Shown: positions 26,384 through 35,512, counted from the stretch's first letter. The stretch is 64,000 bases of DNA from Sphingopyxis panaciterrae (GCF_011762125.1 NZ_JAASQN010000002.1:248001-312000), one strand, 5' to 3'. A program made the numbers and translations. The notes: generated from the sequence alone by a model not told the origin.

Positions 26384-27519
26384 GGCAGAATCTCCGATGA
26401 AGGAAGCGGGGCACGGCGCAGCAGGCGGTAGACGCCTACGGTCAAAAGCGGCGCGACAAAGACGATCAGGAACAGCCAGGCGAGGAAGCGATAGCCGCTG
26501 GCGATCAGGTCGACGAGGCCGATGCGCCCCGCGACGAACATGCACCCGGCCAGGATGACCGCACCGATCGCGGCGCGCATCCCCGGAGTGAGTGCCGGAC
26601 GCCCGCGGCTCTCGACCGCCCCCGAAATCCGCTCGTTGATCGCATGCACCGACCCCGCCCCGCTTTCGAGCAGCGCGGCGAAAATCATCACCTGGAACAG
26701 CACATGAAACCCCGGCACCGTCATCTGGCGCAGCAGGAAATCGGACGGCAAGGTCTCGGCGCCGATCGCGGGATAAAAGGCCATCATCGCGACGAAAAAC
26801 AGGATCGCCGGCAGCATCGACAACGGCCCCGCAATCAGCCCCGCGACCAGCGCATCGCGCTGGCTGGTCAAATGGCGCAAAACCGGCAGGATCACCACCG
26901 CGCCGACGATATTATAGCTCGCATAGGTGAGCCCGCCCGCCATCCAGTTGCCCGCTGGCGGCGGTGCCTGTGCGAACCCCTGCCCGATCAGCCCGCCGAA
27001 GCTGGCGAGCGCAAGGACGAGGAACAGGCCATAGACGGCATAGAGCAGGATCGAGATATATTTGAACATCTGCTCGACGGCGCCGGTGCCCCACGCGACC
27101 ACCGCGACGATCGATACCGCGAGCAGCAGCGATCCCAGCCATTCGGGCCAGCCAAAGGTTGCCGCCCCGATCGCCCCCGCCGCGGCGCCGAACACCGCGA
27201 GGATCAGAATGACGAAGATGATGTACGCCGCCTCGAACGCGACCCAGGCCGGACCGAGCAGCCCCTTGAAAAAGCTGCGATAATCATAGGCGCCCAGCGC
27301 CCGCGCCAGCGCAAAGGTCAACGCCGCGACGACGCTCCACACCAGCGTCGCAAGCAGCATCGCGGCCAGTCCGCCCCATGGCCCCGACGGCACGAAATAT
27401 TCGGCCAGTTCGCGCCCGGTGGCATAGCCGCCGCCAATGATCACCGCCTTCAGCGCGAAACCCGGCAGCAGGAAGCGCTGGAACCAGCTTCCTCCCGCTG
27501 CCGGATCGCCCACACTCAT
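26380..27519 (-). CDS. YkvI-family (LeuT-fold) membrane permease
   Basis: 379 residues with about ten hydrophobic helices. The first helix carries FALKAVIIGGGYATGRELAEY, broken by glycines as in LeuT-fold TM1, which is the hallmark of the YkvI/COG3949 membrane family related to branched-chain and aromatic amino acid permeases. The start at 27519 is in an ATGA overlap with the DUF1611 gene. It is placed between the DgcN-like gene and the serine hydrolase, so it is the probable inner-membrane importer of the amino acid or peptide product. Family is moderately sure, cargo is inferred. Confidence 0.75.
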   Translation of the reverse strand: MSVGDPAAGGSWFQRFLLPGFALKAVIIGGGYATGRELAEYFVPSGPWGGLAAMLLATLVWSVVAALTFALARALGAYDYRSFFKGLLGPAWVAFEAAYIIFVILILAVFGAAAGAIGAATFGWPEWLGSLLLAVSIVAVVAWGTGAVEQMFKYISILLYAVYGLFLVLALASFGGLIGQGFAQAPPPAGNWMAGGLTYASYNIVGAVVILPVLRHLTSQRDALVAGLIAGPLSMLPAILFFVAMMAFYPAIGAETLPSDFLLRQMTVPGFHVLFQVMIFAALLESGAGSVHAINERISGAVESRGRPALTPGMRAAIGAVILAGCMFVAGRIGLVDLIASGYRFLAWLFLIVFVAPLLTVGVYRLLRRAPLPSSEILP

Positions 27520-28556
27520 GCGAGACAATTGTCGACGAGCGCGTCGAACGACGCGCCGCCGCGGATCGGATCGGCGACCGGCAAACCGAGCCGGTCGCGT
27601 TCGGCCGCCATCAATGCTTCGGCCCCTTCGGCGTCGAAGCTTGACGTGTTTAAGCTCACCCCGCCGCAACGGATCGCGGGATTGGTGCGGCTGCCCAGGC
27701 GGATCGTCATGTCGATGACATCCTCCACCGACGGCAGGGCAAAGCTTTCCATGCCGAGGATCGTCTTGCGCGTCGGATCGTGACAGACGATGAACATATC
27801 GGGCTGGCTGCCGTGCAGCAGGCCGAGCGATACCGGCGCATAAGCGGGGTTGAACAGCGACCCCTGCCCCTCGATCACATCCCAATGGCCTGCGGGGGCG
27901 TCGGGGCTCAGCATTTCGGCCGCACCCGCCTCGAAATCGGCGATCACGGCGTCCATCGGCATACCCCCGCCGGCGATCATGATCCCCGTCTGGCCCGTCG
28001 CGCGAAAATCGGCGTCGATGCCGCGCGCCACCAGCGCGCGATGCAGCGCCAGCGCGGTATATTTCTTGCCGAGCGCACAGTCGGTGCCGACGGTCAGCAG
28101 GCGCTTGCCGCTCCGCTTGCGCCCGTTACCGACCGGAATCCCGGCTGGCGGGGTGCGGATGTCGATCAGCCGCTGTCCCGTCCGCCGCGCCGCCTCGGCC
28201 AGCGCAGGAACGCTCGCCAGCCGGACGTGCAGCCCGCTGACGATATCGAGCCCCGCCTCCATCGCTTCGACCAGCGCGGCGATCCAGCTTTCGCCGATCA
28301 CTCCGCCCTGGTTCGCCACCCCGATCACCAGCGACCGCGCACCCGCCGTCCGCGCTTCGGCGGGTGAGAGGCGCGTCAGGCCGGCAGTCACCGTGCAGCC
28401 GCCGATCGCCAGTTCACCGATGCAGCGATCGGGTGCCCAATCCGCCAGACCGAAAGCGGTCTTGGCATAGCCCGCCTCGGTCGTGTCACCAAGGAAGAGC
28501 AGATAGGGCTGCGGCAGCACGAAATTGTCGGTGAGCCTGCCCGTCGGCGCATTCAT
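27516..28556 (-). CDS. DUF1611 family, D-glutamate N-acetyltransferase-like (DgcN-like)
   Basis: 346 residues. The ATG at 28556 with GGAG upstream is chosen over a TTG five codons earlier. A Walker A-like loop TVGTDCALGKKYTALAL (about 145-160) and the blocks GQTGIMIAGGG, VIEGQGSLFNPAY, IVCHDPTRKTI and GVSLNTSSF identify DUF1611. In the described D-glutamate route, DgcN acetylates D-Glu and the enolase-family DgcA racemises the product; a DgcA-like gene lies 3.4 kb upstream at 31993. It begins 21 bases after the receptor stop. The family is secure; assignment to D-glutamate rests on family knowledge and pairing. Confidence 0.82.
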   Translation of the reverse strand: MNAPTGRLTDNFVLPQPYLLFLGDTTEAGYAKTAFGLADWAPDRCIGELAIGGCTVTAGLTRLSPAEARTAGARSLVIGVANQGGVIGESWIAALVEAMEAGLDIVSGLHVRLASVPALAEAARRTGQRLIDIRTPPAGIPVGNGRKRSGKRLLTVGTDCALGKKYTALALHRALVARGIDADFRATGQTGIMIAGGGMPMDAVIADFEAGAAEMLSPDAPAGHWDVIEGQGSLFNPAYAPVSLGLLHGSQPDMFIVCHDPTRKTILGMESFALPSVEDVIDMTIRLGSRTNPAIRCGGVSLNTSSFDAEGAEALMAAERDRLGLPVADPIRGGASFDALVDNCLA

Positions 28557-28576
28557 CTTTTCCAACTCCAATTCGC

Positions 28577-30766
28577 TCAGAAGGCCATGTCGACCGCGAC
28601 GCCGATCGTCCGCGGTTGCAGCGGAATGCTCGACTGATAGGCTTGGGCCCCGAATGCATTAAGCACATAGGAGCGCTGCGTCGATGCGCGCTCGTTGGCC
28701 AGGTTGCGGGCGTATATGCGCAACGTCCAATGGTCGTCGAAGGTGACCGCCGCATTGGCGTCCAGAGCCGTATAGGCATCCGACCACAGATTGTCGGGGC
28801 TGCTCGAGGGCAAGGAAGCGAGCTTCGACGAATGCCGCACGCCGACACCGACCCGGCCGGTCGCATTGCCGCCGATCGCAAAGCTGTAATCGGCTTGCAC
28901 CGACCCGGTGAATTTCGGCACGCTGGGCAGGCGCGCGCCGTCGACGCCCGAAATTTCGGGGGCATCGGCGGTCAGCTTCGCATCGGCATAGGCCGCGCTC
29001 GCGACCAGCGACAACCCGCGGGCCGGCCGCCAGGTCACGGTACCCTCGACGCCCTTGCTGACGGCAGACGGACCATTGGCCTGCCCCGTCACGCCGCCGA
29101 ACGGCTGGACGACCTGGATGTCCTTCCAGTCCATATAGAAACCGGCCACTTCGACCGCGAGTTGGCGGCCCAAATTGCCCTTGAAGCCGACCTCGTAATT
29201 GACCAGCGTATCGGCTCTCACCTGCGGCGGCACCCCGGGGAACACGACGTTCGGGCCGCCGGGACGATAGCCATTGGCGACGCGGGCGTAGAGCATCGCA
29301 TCTTCGCTGATGTGGAACTGCGGGCTGATGCTGTAAATGAACACATTCTCTTGGGACTTGCCGGTGAAATTGGCCGGGCCGATGAACGGGCCGCTGCTGA
29401 TCTGCTGGAAATCCTGTTTGTTCTTCGCGTAGCGAACGCCGCCGGACAGGGCGAACATGTCACCGAAATAGGCCGTCGCATTGGCGAATACCGCCGCTTC
29501 CTTGAACGTCGAGGGCAGTGATATGATGGCGCCCGGGTCGAGCGCATTGGGCTCGCCCGAAAAGTCGAAGGTCCGCACCAGCTGATGATTCTCGCTGTCT
29601 TCCTTCGTATAGAAAGCGCCGATCAGCCACTCGAAGCGATCGTTGCTGGGCGAGGCGAGACGGATTTCCTGGGTGAACTTCTTGAGATCGAGCCCGATGC
29701 TGAACGGCGCGAGGCCTTCGGGTACGGCGCCCTCGGTGAGCTCGTCAAACGCGATCCCGAAGACCAACGTCGCATCCTGCACGCTGTCCGTGCGCGTCTT
29801 GCTATAGGTCGAAACCGACGTCAGCGTCGCAAAGCCGAGATCATAGTCGAGCACCGCCGAATAATAGTTTATGCTCTTGTGGAAGGGCTCGGGCAAAAAG
29901 GCATTATACGACCAGCCATCGCCGAGCGGGACGCCATCGACGGTCGAGATGACCGCATTGGTCGCGTTCGCGTCGATCGTCTGCCAGATGCCGCCGAGGC
30001 GCACCGTGAAATCCTCGGTCGCGTTCCAGAGCAGGCTCACCCGGCCGCCCACCTGCTCGACCGAATTGGCGTCCTTCAGCGCCGGATTGTTGACCGAACT
30101 GACGTAACCCGGCGTCTTGCGCCACGAAAAGCTGCCGGTCACGCCCAGCTTGTCCTGGATGATCGGCGCATTGACCATGACCTGCGCCGCCCAGCCCGGA
30201 TTGCCCGCATGGTCGATGGTGAAGGCTTCGCCGCCGGCCTTGACGCTGAAATCGGTCGTGCTCGGCGCGACGGTCCGGTATTTCAGCAACCCGCCGATCG
30301 AGCTGGCGCCGTACAATGTTCCCTGCGGCCCGCGCAGGATTTCCAGCCCGGCGATGTCATAGGGCATCAGGTCGAGCGAATAGGTCGCGCTGCGCGCATA
30401 AAGGCTGCTCGACCCGACCGGCGCATCGTCGAGATAAATGCCCACGGCCTGCGCCGAGCCCACCGGCGCGATCCCGCGCAGCGAGATGATCGAGGTGCCC
30501 GGTTGCGTGCTGATCACCGTCATTCCGGGAACATAGCCCGCATAATCGACCAGCGACCCCGCGCCTTGCTCGCGCAGCGCATCGCCGTTGACGACGGTGA
30601 TCGAGATCGGAACATCCTGCAGCGCTTCCTCGCGCTTCTGCGCGGTAACGACGATGACGCCGTCGTCCGCTTCGGCCGCAGCCAAAGCCGCTTCCTGCGC
30701 CTGCGCCGGCAATGCCGCGGCCAGCGCGATCAGGCTGCCCGCCGTCAATATGATCTGTTTCCTCAT
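28577..30766 (-). CDS. TonB-dependent outer-membrane receptor
   Basis: 729 residues with signal peptide ending LPAQAQ. TonB box region GVIVVTAQKREEALQDVP, plug block LRGPQGTLYGASSIGGLLKY and C-terminal AVDMAF complete the receptor architecture. Start ATG overlaps the dipeptidase stop (ATGA). It lies in the middle of a peptide/amino acid catabolic operon, so peptides or acylated amino acids are likelier cargo than iron chelates. The tyrosine- and asparagine-rich barrel loops show no siderophore-specific feature I can recognise. Confidence 0.93.
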   Translation of the reverse strand: MRKQIILTAGSLIALAAALPAQAQEAALAAAEADDGVIVVTAQKREEALQDVPISITVVNGDALREQGAGSLVDYAGYVPGMTVISTQPGTSIISLRGIAPVGSAQAVGIYLDDAPVGSSSLYARSATYSLDLMPYDIAGLEILRGPQGTLYGASSIGGLLKYRTVAPSTTDFSVKAGGEAFTIDHAGNPGWAAQVMVNAPIIQDKLGVTGSFSWRKTPGYVSSVNNPALKDANSVEQVGGRVSLLWNATEDFTVRLGGIWQTIDANATNAVISTVDGVPLGDGWSYNAFLPEPFHKSINYYSAVLDYDLGFATLTSVSTYSKTRTDSVQDATLVFGIAFDELTEGAVPEGLAPFSIGLDLKKFTQEIRLASPSNDRFEWLIGAFYTKEDSENHQLVRTFDFSGEPNALDPGAIISLPSTFKEAAVFANATAYFGDMFALSGGVRYAKNKQDFQQISSGPFIGPANFTGKSQENVFIYSISPQFHISEDAMLYARVANGYRPGGPNVVFPGVPPQVRADTLVNYEVGFKGNLGRQLAVEVAGFYMDWKDIQVVQPFGGVTGQANGPSAVSKGVEGTVTWRPARGLSLVASAAYADAKLTADAPEISGVDGARLPSVPKFTGSVQADYSFAIGGNATGRVGVGVRHSSKLASLPSSSPDNLWSDAYTALDANAAVTFDDHWTLRIYARNLANERASTQRSYVLNAFGAQAYQSSIPLQPRTIGVAVDMAF

Positions 30767-31914
30767 GACTTCACCCCCCAGGTTTGAGCAAGCAGCCGGC
30801 GGAAATTGCCGCCGAGCACCGCCCGGATATTATCGTCGGAATAGCCCCGCCGGATCAGCTCCTCGGTCAGGTCGAAGACCTTCTTCGGATGATCGAAACC
30901 GTCGATGTCGATCTTGTCGCGAAACGCATAGCTGCCCTTGTAGCCGGCCTTCAGCGCCGCATATTCTTCCGGCTTCATATCGTCATAGCCGTTGAGGTCG
31001 GCGTCCGACCCGATGCCGACATGGTCGATACCGACCAGCTTCGCGACATGGTCGATATGGTCGACCATGTGCCCGACATTGGTCGGATCGGTCGTGCGGA
31101 TGAACATGCGCACCCCGGTGATCCCCATCACCCCGCCCTTCGCTGCGAGCGCCTTGATCGCCGCGTCGGTCTTGACCCGCGGATGGTCGATCAGCGCACG
31201 CGCGTTGCTGTGCGTGATCGCGATCGGCCCCTTGGCGATTTCGATGGCGTCGAGCGTCGTCTTGTCGCCGCAATGCGACACGTCGACCAGCATGCCTTCC
31301 TTTTCCATCGCGGCGATGATCGCGGCGCCATAGTCGCTGACCCCGCCGTCGACGCGCTCGGTGCTGCCCGATCCGATCATATTCTGGCTGTTATAGGTAA
31401 GCTGCGCGCAGCGCAGGCCAAGGCGGCGGAACAGCGCGACATCTTCGACGCTCTCGAACTGCTCGGCATTCTGGATGCCCATGATCACCGCGCATTTGCC
31501 GTCCTTCTTCGCCTGGTCGAGATCGGCGACGCCGTCGACCAGCGTGAAGACATGGCTGTTGCGCCCGGCGAACCCCTGCCAGCCGGCTAGATATTCGAGC
31601 GCCTGGCTCTTCGCGTCCGGCCCGCCAAGGCCATAGGCGTTGTGAAAACCGGTGATACCGCTCGCGCGGAACTCGGCTGCTTCGGCGTCGGTCAGCCGAT
31701 GCGCGATATAATCGGCCGACATCGTGATCTTGAGCGGCGCGAGCATGTCGATGACCAGCGACGAGCCGACCAAGTCGACCGCCCGGCGCGAATAGGTCCG
31801 GCCCGGCGCCGCCGCAAAGGCATAAGCGCCCCGGTTGATCATCGGTACCGACACAGCCGCCGTCACCGCGCCGGCGACAAGCGCGCGACGCGTCAGCGGG
31901 AATGATGACGTCAT
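30763..31914 (-). CDS. M19 (renal) dipeptidase family protein, Tat-exported
   Basis: 383 residues. The ATG at 31914 follows GGAGGGTGG; a GTG four codons earlier is less likely. A twin-arginine signal (LTRRALVAGA) opens the protein. Family blocks are HCGDKTTLDA, ITHSNARAL, DHIDHVAKLVGIDHVGIGSDADLNG and VLGGNFRRLLAQTW. The usual first zinc motif HxD near residue 55 is not present; the strand there reads VIDMLAPLKI. M19 enzymes cleave dipeptides, including those with a C-terminal D-residue, which fits the DgcN/DgcA neighbours. The altered metal site leaves it possible that substrate or metal content differs. First gene of its transcription unit. Confidence 0.85.
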   Translation of the reverse strand: MTSSFPLTRRALVAGAVTAAVSVPMINRGAYAFAAAPGRTYSRRAVDLVGSSLVIDMLAPLKITMSADYIAHRLTDAEAAEFRASGITGFHNAYGLGGPDAKSQALEYLAGWQGFAGRNSHVFTLVDGVADLDQAKKDGKCAVIMGIQNAEQFESVEDVALFRRLGLRCAQLTYNSQNMIGSGSTERVDGGVSDYGAAIIAAMEKEGMLVDVSHCGDKTTLDAIEIAKGPIAITHSNARALIDHPRVKTDAAIKALAAKGGVMGITGVRMFIRTTDPTNVGHMVDHIDHVAKLVGIDHVGIGSDADLNGYDDMKPEEYAALKAGYKGSYAFRDKIDIDGFDHPKKVFDLTEELIRRGYSDDNIRAVLGGNFRRLLAQTWGVKS

Positions 31915-31947
31915 TCCACCCTCCACCCTTGAAATTAGTATGAGCCG

Positions 31948-31975
31948 ACTATTGTCCTGATCAGAAAAATGTCAA
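31948..31975 (-). promoter_or_regulatory. promoter for dipeptidase operon, sharing a box with 35063-35090
   Basis: Minus-strand TTGACA (31970-31975), 16-base spacer and AATAGT (31948-31953) lie about 35 bases before the dipeptidase ATG. The stretch from 31955 to 31975 matches 35070-35090 at 18 of 21 positions. CTGATCAG inside it is a perfect 8-base palindrome, and TTGTCCT/AGGACAA arms flank the -35. A common activator or repressor is suggested. Confidence 0.6.
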
Positions 31976-31992
31976 CCCATTTAGGACAAAAA

Positions 31993-33003
31993 TTAAGCGC
32001 CACCCCAAATCGCTTCGGGGCAATCGATCATGCCGCCGTGATAGACGACCCCCGGCTCGCGATCGCGCGCCAGAAAGATCGGTCCATCGAGGTCGACGAT
32101 GTCGCAAAGCTGGCCGACCAGATAGGACGGCGCCATCGACAGGCTGCTGCCCATCATATTGCCGACCATCACCTCGAGCCCCAACCGCCGCGCCTCATGC
32201 GCGATGGCGAGACCCTCGGTCAGCCCGCCACACTTGTCGAGCTTGATGTTGACGACGTCGAACCGCCCGACCAGCGCCGCGGTGTCGCCCAGTGTCACCG
32301 CGCTCTCGTCGGCGGCGAACGGCAACGGCCGCACTAACCCGTCAAGATCGGCCTCGCGCCCCCGCCGCAGCGGCTGTTCGAGCACCGCCACCCCGTGTGC
32401 GACGAGCACCGGCAACAGTTCGGGCAGCGTCTCGATCGTATAGCCCTGGTTGGCATCGACGCCGATCCACGCATCGGGACGCGCAGCACGGATCGCGGCA
32501 ACGCGCGCGATATCCTCTTCGACATCGCCGGTCAGCTTGACCTTGACCGGCGTCGCGGGATCGAATGCCAGCGCCGCCTTCGCCATCACCTCGGGCCGGT
32601 CGGCGCCGAGCGTCATCGTCGAACGCAGCGGCTTCGGGGCATCGAGCCCGGCGAGCGCCCACGCCGGACGCCCCGCCTGCTTCGCCTCCAGATCCCAAAA
32701 GGCACAGTCGAGCGCGTTGCGCGCGCCGCCCGGCGGCAGAAGCTGCTGGAGCGCCTCACGCGTCGCCCCGCCTTCGATCGCGGCCCGCACGCGCTCCGCC
32801 TCGGCGACCATATGATCGATGTCATCGCCGAGATAATAGACCCCTGCCCCCTCGCCGCGGCCGACATGCATCCCGTCCGAAATCTCGGCGACAAGCAGCG
32901 CGGTCTCGGTGAACACATGCCCCGAAATGCGGAACGGCTGGTGATAGGGAAAGCGCTCGACCCGCAGGTCGAGCGTCAATTCCCGGATGCGCTGCGTCGC
33001 CAT
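31993..33003 (-). CDS. enolase-superfamily racemase/epimerase, N-acetyl-D-glutamate racemase-like (DgcA-like)
   Basis: 336 residues from the ATG at 33003, which shares bases with the upstream stop (TGATG). Enolase-superfamily MLE-subgroup residues are visible: KVKL (both lysines of KxK), D in GVDANQGY, E in LEQPL, D in FAADES and the opposite-face lysine in NIKLDKCGG. This is the L-Ala-D/L-Glu dipeptide epimerase/DgcA group. Because a DUF1611 (DgcN-like) gene is in the same locus, DgcA is the better guess. A dipeptide epimerase acting on murein peptides remains a real alternative. It precedes the dipeptidase promoter by 78 bases. Confidence 0.83.
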   Translation of the reverse strand: MATQRIRELTLDLRVERFPYHQPFRISGHVFTETALLVAEISDGMHVGRGEGAGVYYLGDDIDHMVAEAERVRAAIEGGATREALQQLLPPGGARNALDCAFWDLEAKQAGRPAWALAGLDAPKPLRSTMTLGADRPEVMAKAALAFDPATPVKVKLTGDVEEDIARVAAIRAARPDAWIGVDANQGYTIETLPELLPVLVAHGVAVLEQPLRRGREADLDGLVRPLPFAADESAVTLGDTAALVGRFDVVNIKLDKCGGLTEGLAIAHEARRLGLEVMVGNMMGSSLSMAPSYLVGQLCDIVDLDGPIFLARDREPGVVYHGGMIDCPEAIWGGA

Positions 33004-34982
33004 CAATAGACCATCCCGAAGCCATAGAGGTGGAAGGCCAGCGTTACCCAGACCAGCAGCAGTCCGGCGAGCATGAGAAGCACCGCGCCGAGCTTCATCG
33101 TCCAGCGCCGCTTGTCCTTGATGCTGAGCCACAGGTGCCAGCCCGCCGTGGCGAGCAAGCCAAAGGCGGCAACCGGGGTCAGAATGCGCAGCAGCTGGAT
33201 CAGCCAATCGAGCGGACCGCCGATCGAACCGATATCGGCCGAGAAAGCCGAGATCAGCCCCAGCCAACCGGCCACCGCAGCAAGGGCGAGCCACGCAAAG
33301 AGCCGCGACAGGCGATAAGCGCGCCGCGCCTTGCCTTCCAGCGCGAAGGTCGCGCCGAAGCTCCGCCGCACCAGCGCCCGGACCGGCCAAGCCAGCGCCG
33401 CGAGCAGCACGATGCCAAGCGCCGCGAACAGCGCCGGGACCAGCCACGCGGCGTTGGTTCCGGCGGGTGCGGGTTCGAGCACGGTGAACGGCGACATCGG
33501 ATCGATGCTGACGCGCACGACGCGCCCGTCCTTCACTTCGGCGGCCAGCCGCTCGCCCGTCCCCGTGTCGCGCCAGACGAAGGGCTCGACCTCGACCCAG
33601 TCGCGTGCGCCGGCGCTCAGGCCGTCGAGCGCCGGAATGGCGATCTTGCCATCTTCTGTCGCGACGATGCTCGTCTGCCCGAGCAGGCCAAGCAGGCTCA
33701 GGAAATTGGTGAACGAACCGCGGCTGCTGACATAATGGCCGGCCATCATCGCGGCATGCTGGCGCGCCGTCTTGGCATCGACCTGGCCCGGCTTTTCTTC
33801 ACCGGGCAGGTAACGATCGGCGAATTTGTGGAACAGCGCACTGCGCACCGCGCCCGCGGCGCCTTCCTTGCCGGCGCTGTTCATCGATACGAAGACGCCG
33901 ATATCGGCGTCGGGGAACAGCCACAAATAGCTGTGGAACCAGACGGTATCGCCGCCATGCGCGATCGCGCGGTGACCGTTGACCCACTGTTCGTAGAAAC
34001 CGAGCGCCATGCTGTTGAGCGGACCGACGCCGGGTGCCTTGAAATCATGCATCATCTTCGCGGTCTCGGGCTTCAGCAGCCCGGCGCCGTCATTGAGATG
34101 CGCGATCATGAACTTGCCCATGTCCGCCCCGCTCGCCGACAGGCTGCCTGCGGGCGCCGGGATCACGATCTCGAACGGCTGCGCCTTCGCGGTGACGTCG
34201 GGATAACCCTTCGCCATGAACGGCACGAGGTTCGCCGGCAGCGGCTGGCGAAAGCTCGCATGCGTCATGCCGAGCGGTTTGAAGATATGATTTTCGATAT
34301 AATTGTCGAACGGCTCGCCGCTGACGCGTTCGACGATATAGCCGGCGAGTGCGGTCGCATAGTTCGAATAAGCGGGCGTCGTGCCCGGCGCGAACACGCG
34401 ATCGGGCAGTGCCAGCGGCATCTGCTTCTTCAGCGCCATCGCCGCCTTGGGGTCGCTGCTAATCAGATAGCGCACCGACTCCTGAAAGCCCGCGGTGTGC
34501 GTCATGATGTTGCGCAGCGTGATCGGCTTGCCCTGATAGGGCGGAATCTTGAAGTCGAGATAGGCGTTGACGTCTTTGTCGAGGTCGAGCTTCCCGGCCT
34601 CGACCTGCTGCATCACCGCGGTCCAGGTGAACAGCTTCGACACCGAACCCGGCCGGAACAGCGTCGTTTCGGGCAGGACCGGCGCCCGCTTCGCGACATC
34701 GGCAAAGCCATAGCCCTTTTCGAGCACGACCTGGCCGCCGCGCACGACGACGACGACCGCCCCGGGGATGTTCCCGCGTTCCAATGCATAAGGCAAATAG
34801 CCGTCGAGCCAGGCCTCCAGATCGGCGGGGTCGAGCGCCGCGGGCTGCGCCGTCTTCGGCGCCGGCGGCACCGCGGTGCTCGCGGCCTTTTTCGCCGGCT
34901 CGGGCGGTATCGGCCCCTGCGCCGCCAGCGGCAGCGCGACCAGCGCCGTCAAACCAATCATCAGCTTGCGAAGGAAACGCAT
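33003..34982 (-). CDS. serine hydrolase (beta-lactamase family) with C-terminal membrane domain
   Basis: 659 residues. Signal peptide of about 21 residues, then a Pro/Ala/Lys linker, then the beta-lactamase-like domain (about 51-410): S113-V-S-K116, Y205-S-N207 and AHGGDTVW. The last 170 residues hold four strongly hydrophobic segments, so the catalytic domain is tethered to the inner membrane facing the periplasm. This hydrolase-plus-four-helix layout is common in sphingomonads and its target is unknown. Start ATG at 34982 has GGGGAAG upstream. It forms a two-gene unit with the DgcA-like gene, pointing to peptide or N-acyl amino acid hydrolysis. Confidence 0.85.
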   Translation of the reverse strand: MRFLRKLMIGLTALVALPLAAQGPIPPEPAKKAASTAVPPAPKTAQPAALDPADLEAWLDGYLPYALERGNIPGAVVVVVRGGQVVLEKGYGFADVAKRAPVLPETTLFRPGSVSKLFTWTAVMQQVEAGKLDLDKDVNAYLDFKIPPYQGKPITLRNIMTHTAGFQESVRYLISSDPKAAMALKKQMPLALPDRVFAPGTTPAYSNYATALAGYIVERVSGEPFDNYIENHIFKPLGMTHASFRQPLPANLVPFMAKGYPDVTAKAQPFEIVIPAPAGSLSASGADMGKFMIAHLNDGAGLLKPETAKMMHDFKAPGVGPLNSMALGFYEQWVNGHRAIAHGGDTVWFHSYLWLFPDADIGVFVSMNSAGKEGAAGAVRSALFHKFADRYLPGEEKPGQVDAKTARQHAAMMAGHYVSSRGSFTNFLSLLGLLGQTSIVATEDGKIAIPALDGLSAGARDWVEVEPFVWRDTGTGERLAAEVKDGRVVRVSIDPMSPFTVLEPAPAGTNAAWLVPALFAALGIVLLAALAWPVRALVRRSFGATFALEGKARRAYRLSRLFAWLALAAVAGWLGLISAFSADIGSIGGPLDWLIQLLRILTPVAAFGLLATAGWHLWLSIKDKRRWTMKLGAVLLMLAGLLLVWVTLAFHLYGFGMVY

Positions 34983-35062
34983 TCGTCTTCCCCTTTTTCG
35001 TGGCGCGTTATGTGCCGCGCATCCCCTATCCCTGGGCGAACATAAGTTGGCCCGATGCGGAC

Positions 35063-35090
35063 ATAATGATCCTGATTGGAAAATTGTCAA
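35063..35090 (-). promoter_or_regulatory. promoter for serine hydrolase-dgcA-like unit
   Basis: Minus-strand TTGACA (35085-35090), 16-base spacer and CATTAT (35063-35068) stand about 80 bases before the ATG at 34982. The core matches the promoter at 31948-31975 at 18 of 21 positions and has the same 16-base spacing, so both units are probably under one regulator. Confidence 0.6.
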
Positions 35091-35218
35091 ACGGGAAATG
35101 AAATATCGATGACAGGCGACGGCGCGCAGCCGCCTGACCGCGAAATCGGGCGCGGGTGTTCGGGGCGAAAGAAGGGGTTGTCTGAAAGGGGGAGAGGAGC
35201 GGATGTTCGGCCCCTCAC

Positions 35219-35309
35219 CGTGTACCCCGGCGAAGGCCGGGGTCCAGAGCGGTACCACGCGGCGCTGGCTCTCCAACGCTCTGTACCCCGGCCTTCGCCG
35301 GGGTACACG
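35219..35309. repeat. long inverted repeat (palindromic intergenic element)
   Basis: TGTACCCCGGCGAAGGCC at 35221 returns in inverted form ending at 35307; with one mismatch the arms reach about 33 bases around a loop of about 25. Such structures are typical sphingomonad intergenic palindromes and could fold into a stable hairpin in either strand. Confidence 0.8.
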
Positions 35310-35348
35310 CTATATACACCAGAAATCAGCCGCTTTCTACTCTCCCCT

Positions 35349-35462
35349 CGTCATCCCGGGCTTGACCCGGGATCCCGCTTTTTGGGGCTCCAGCAGTTTT
35401 GGAGATCAAGCGGGACCCCGGATCAAGCCTGTCCTGAGCCTGTCGAAGGGTCCGGGGTGACG
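35349..35462. repeat. dispersed intergenic repeat, copy 1
   Basis: A 114-base element bounded by CGTCATCCCGG and CCGGGGTGACG. It shares CTTGACCCGGGATCCCGC and AGCGGGACCCCGGATCAAG with the element at 42129-42243. The ends are inverted relative to each other, as in REP/MITE-like elements; no transposase is encoded. Confidence 0.8.
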
Positions 35463-35512
35463 ATAATGGGAACGGCAACTACCAGCCGCTTCCAAACGTC
35501 ATTTCTTGATCA

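Noticed and set aside
33030..35045. Plus-strand open frame opposite the serine hydrolase
   Set aside because: Antisense to complete SxxK/YxN/HGG motifs; no ribosome site and low-complexity Arg-rich product.
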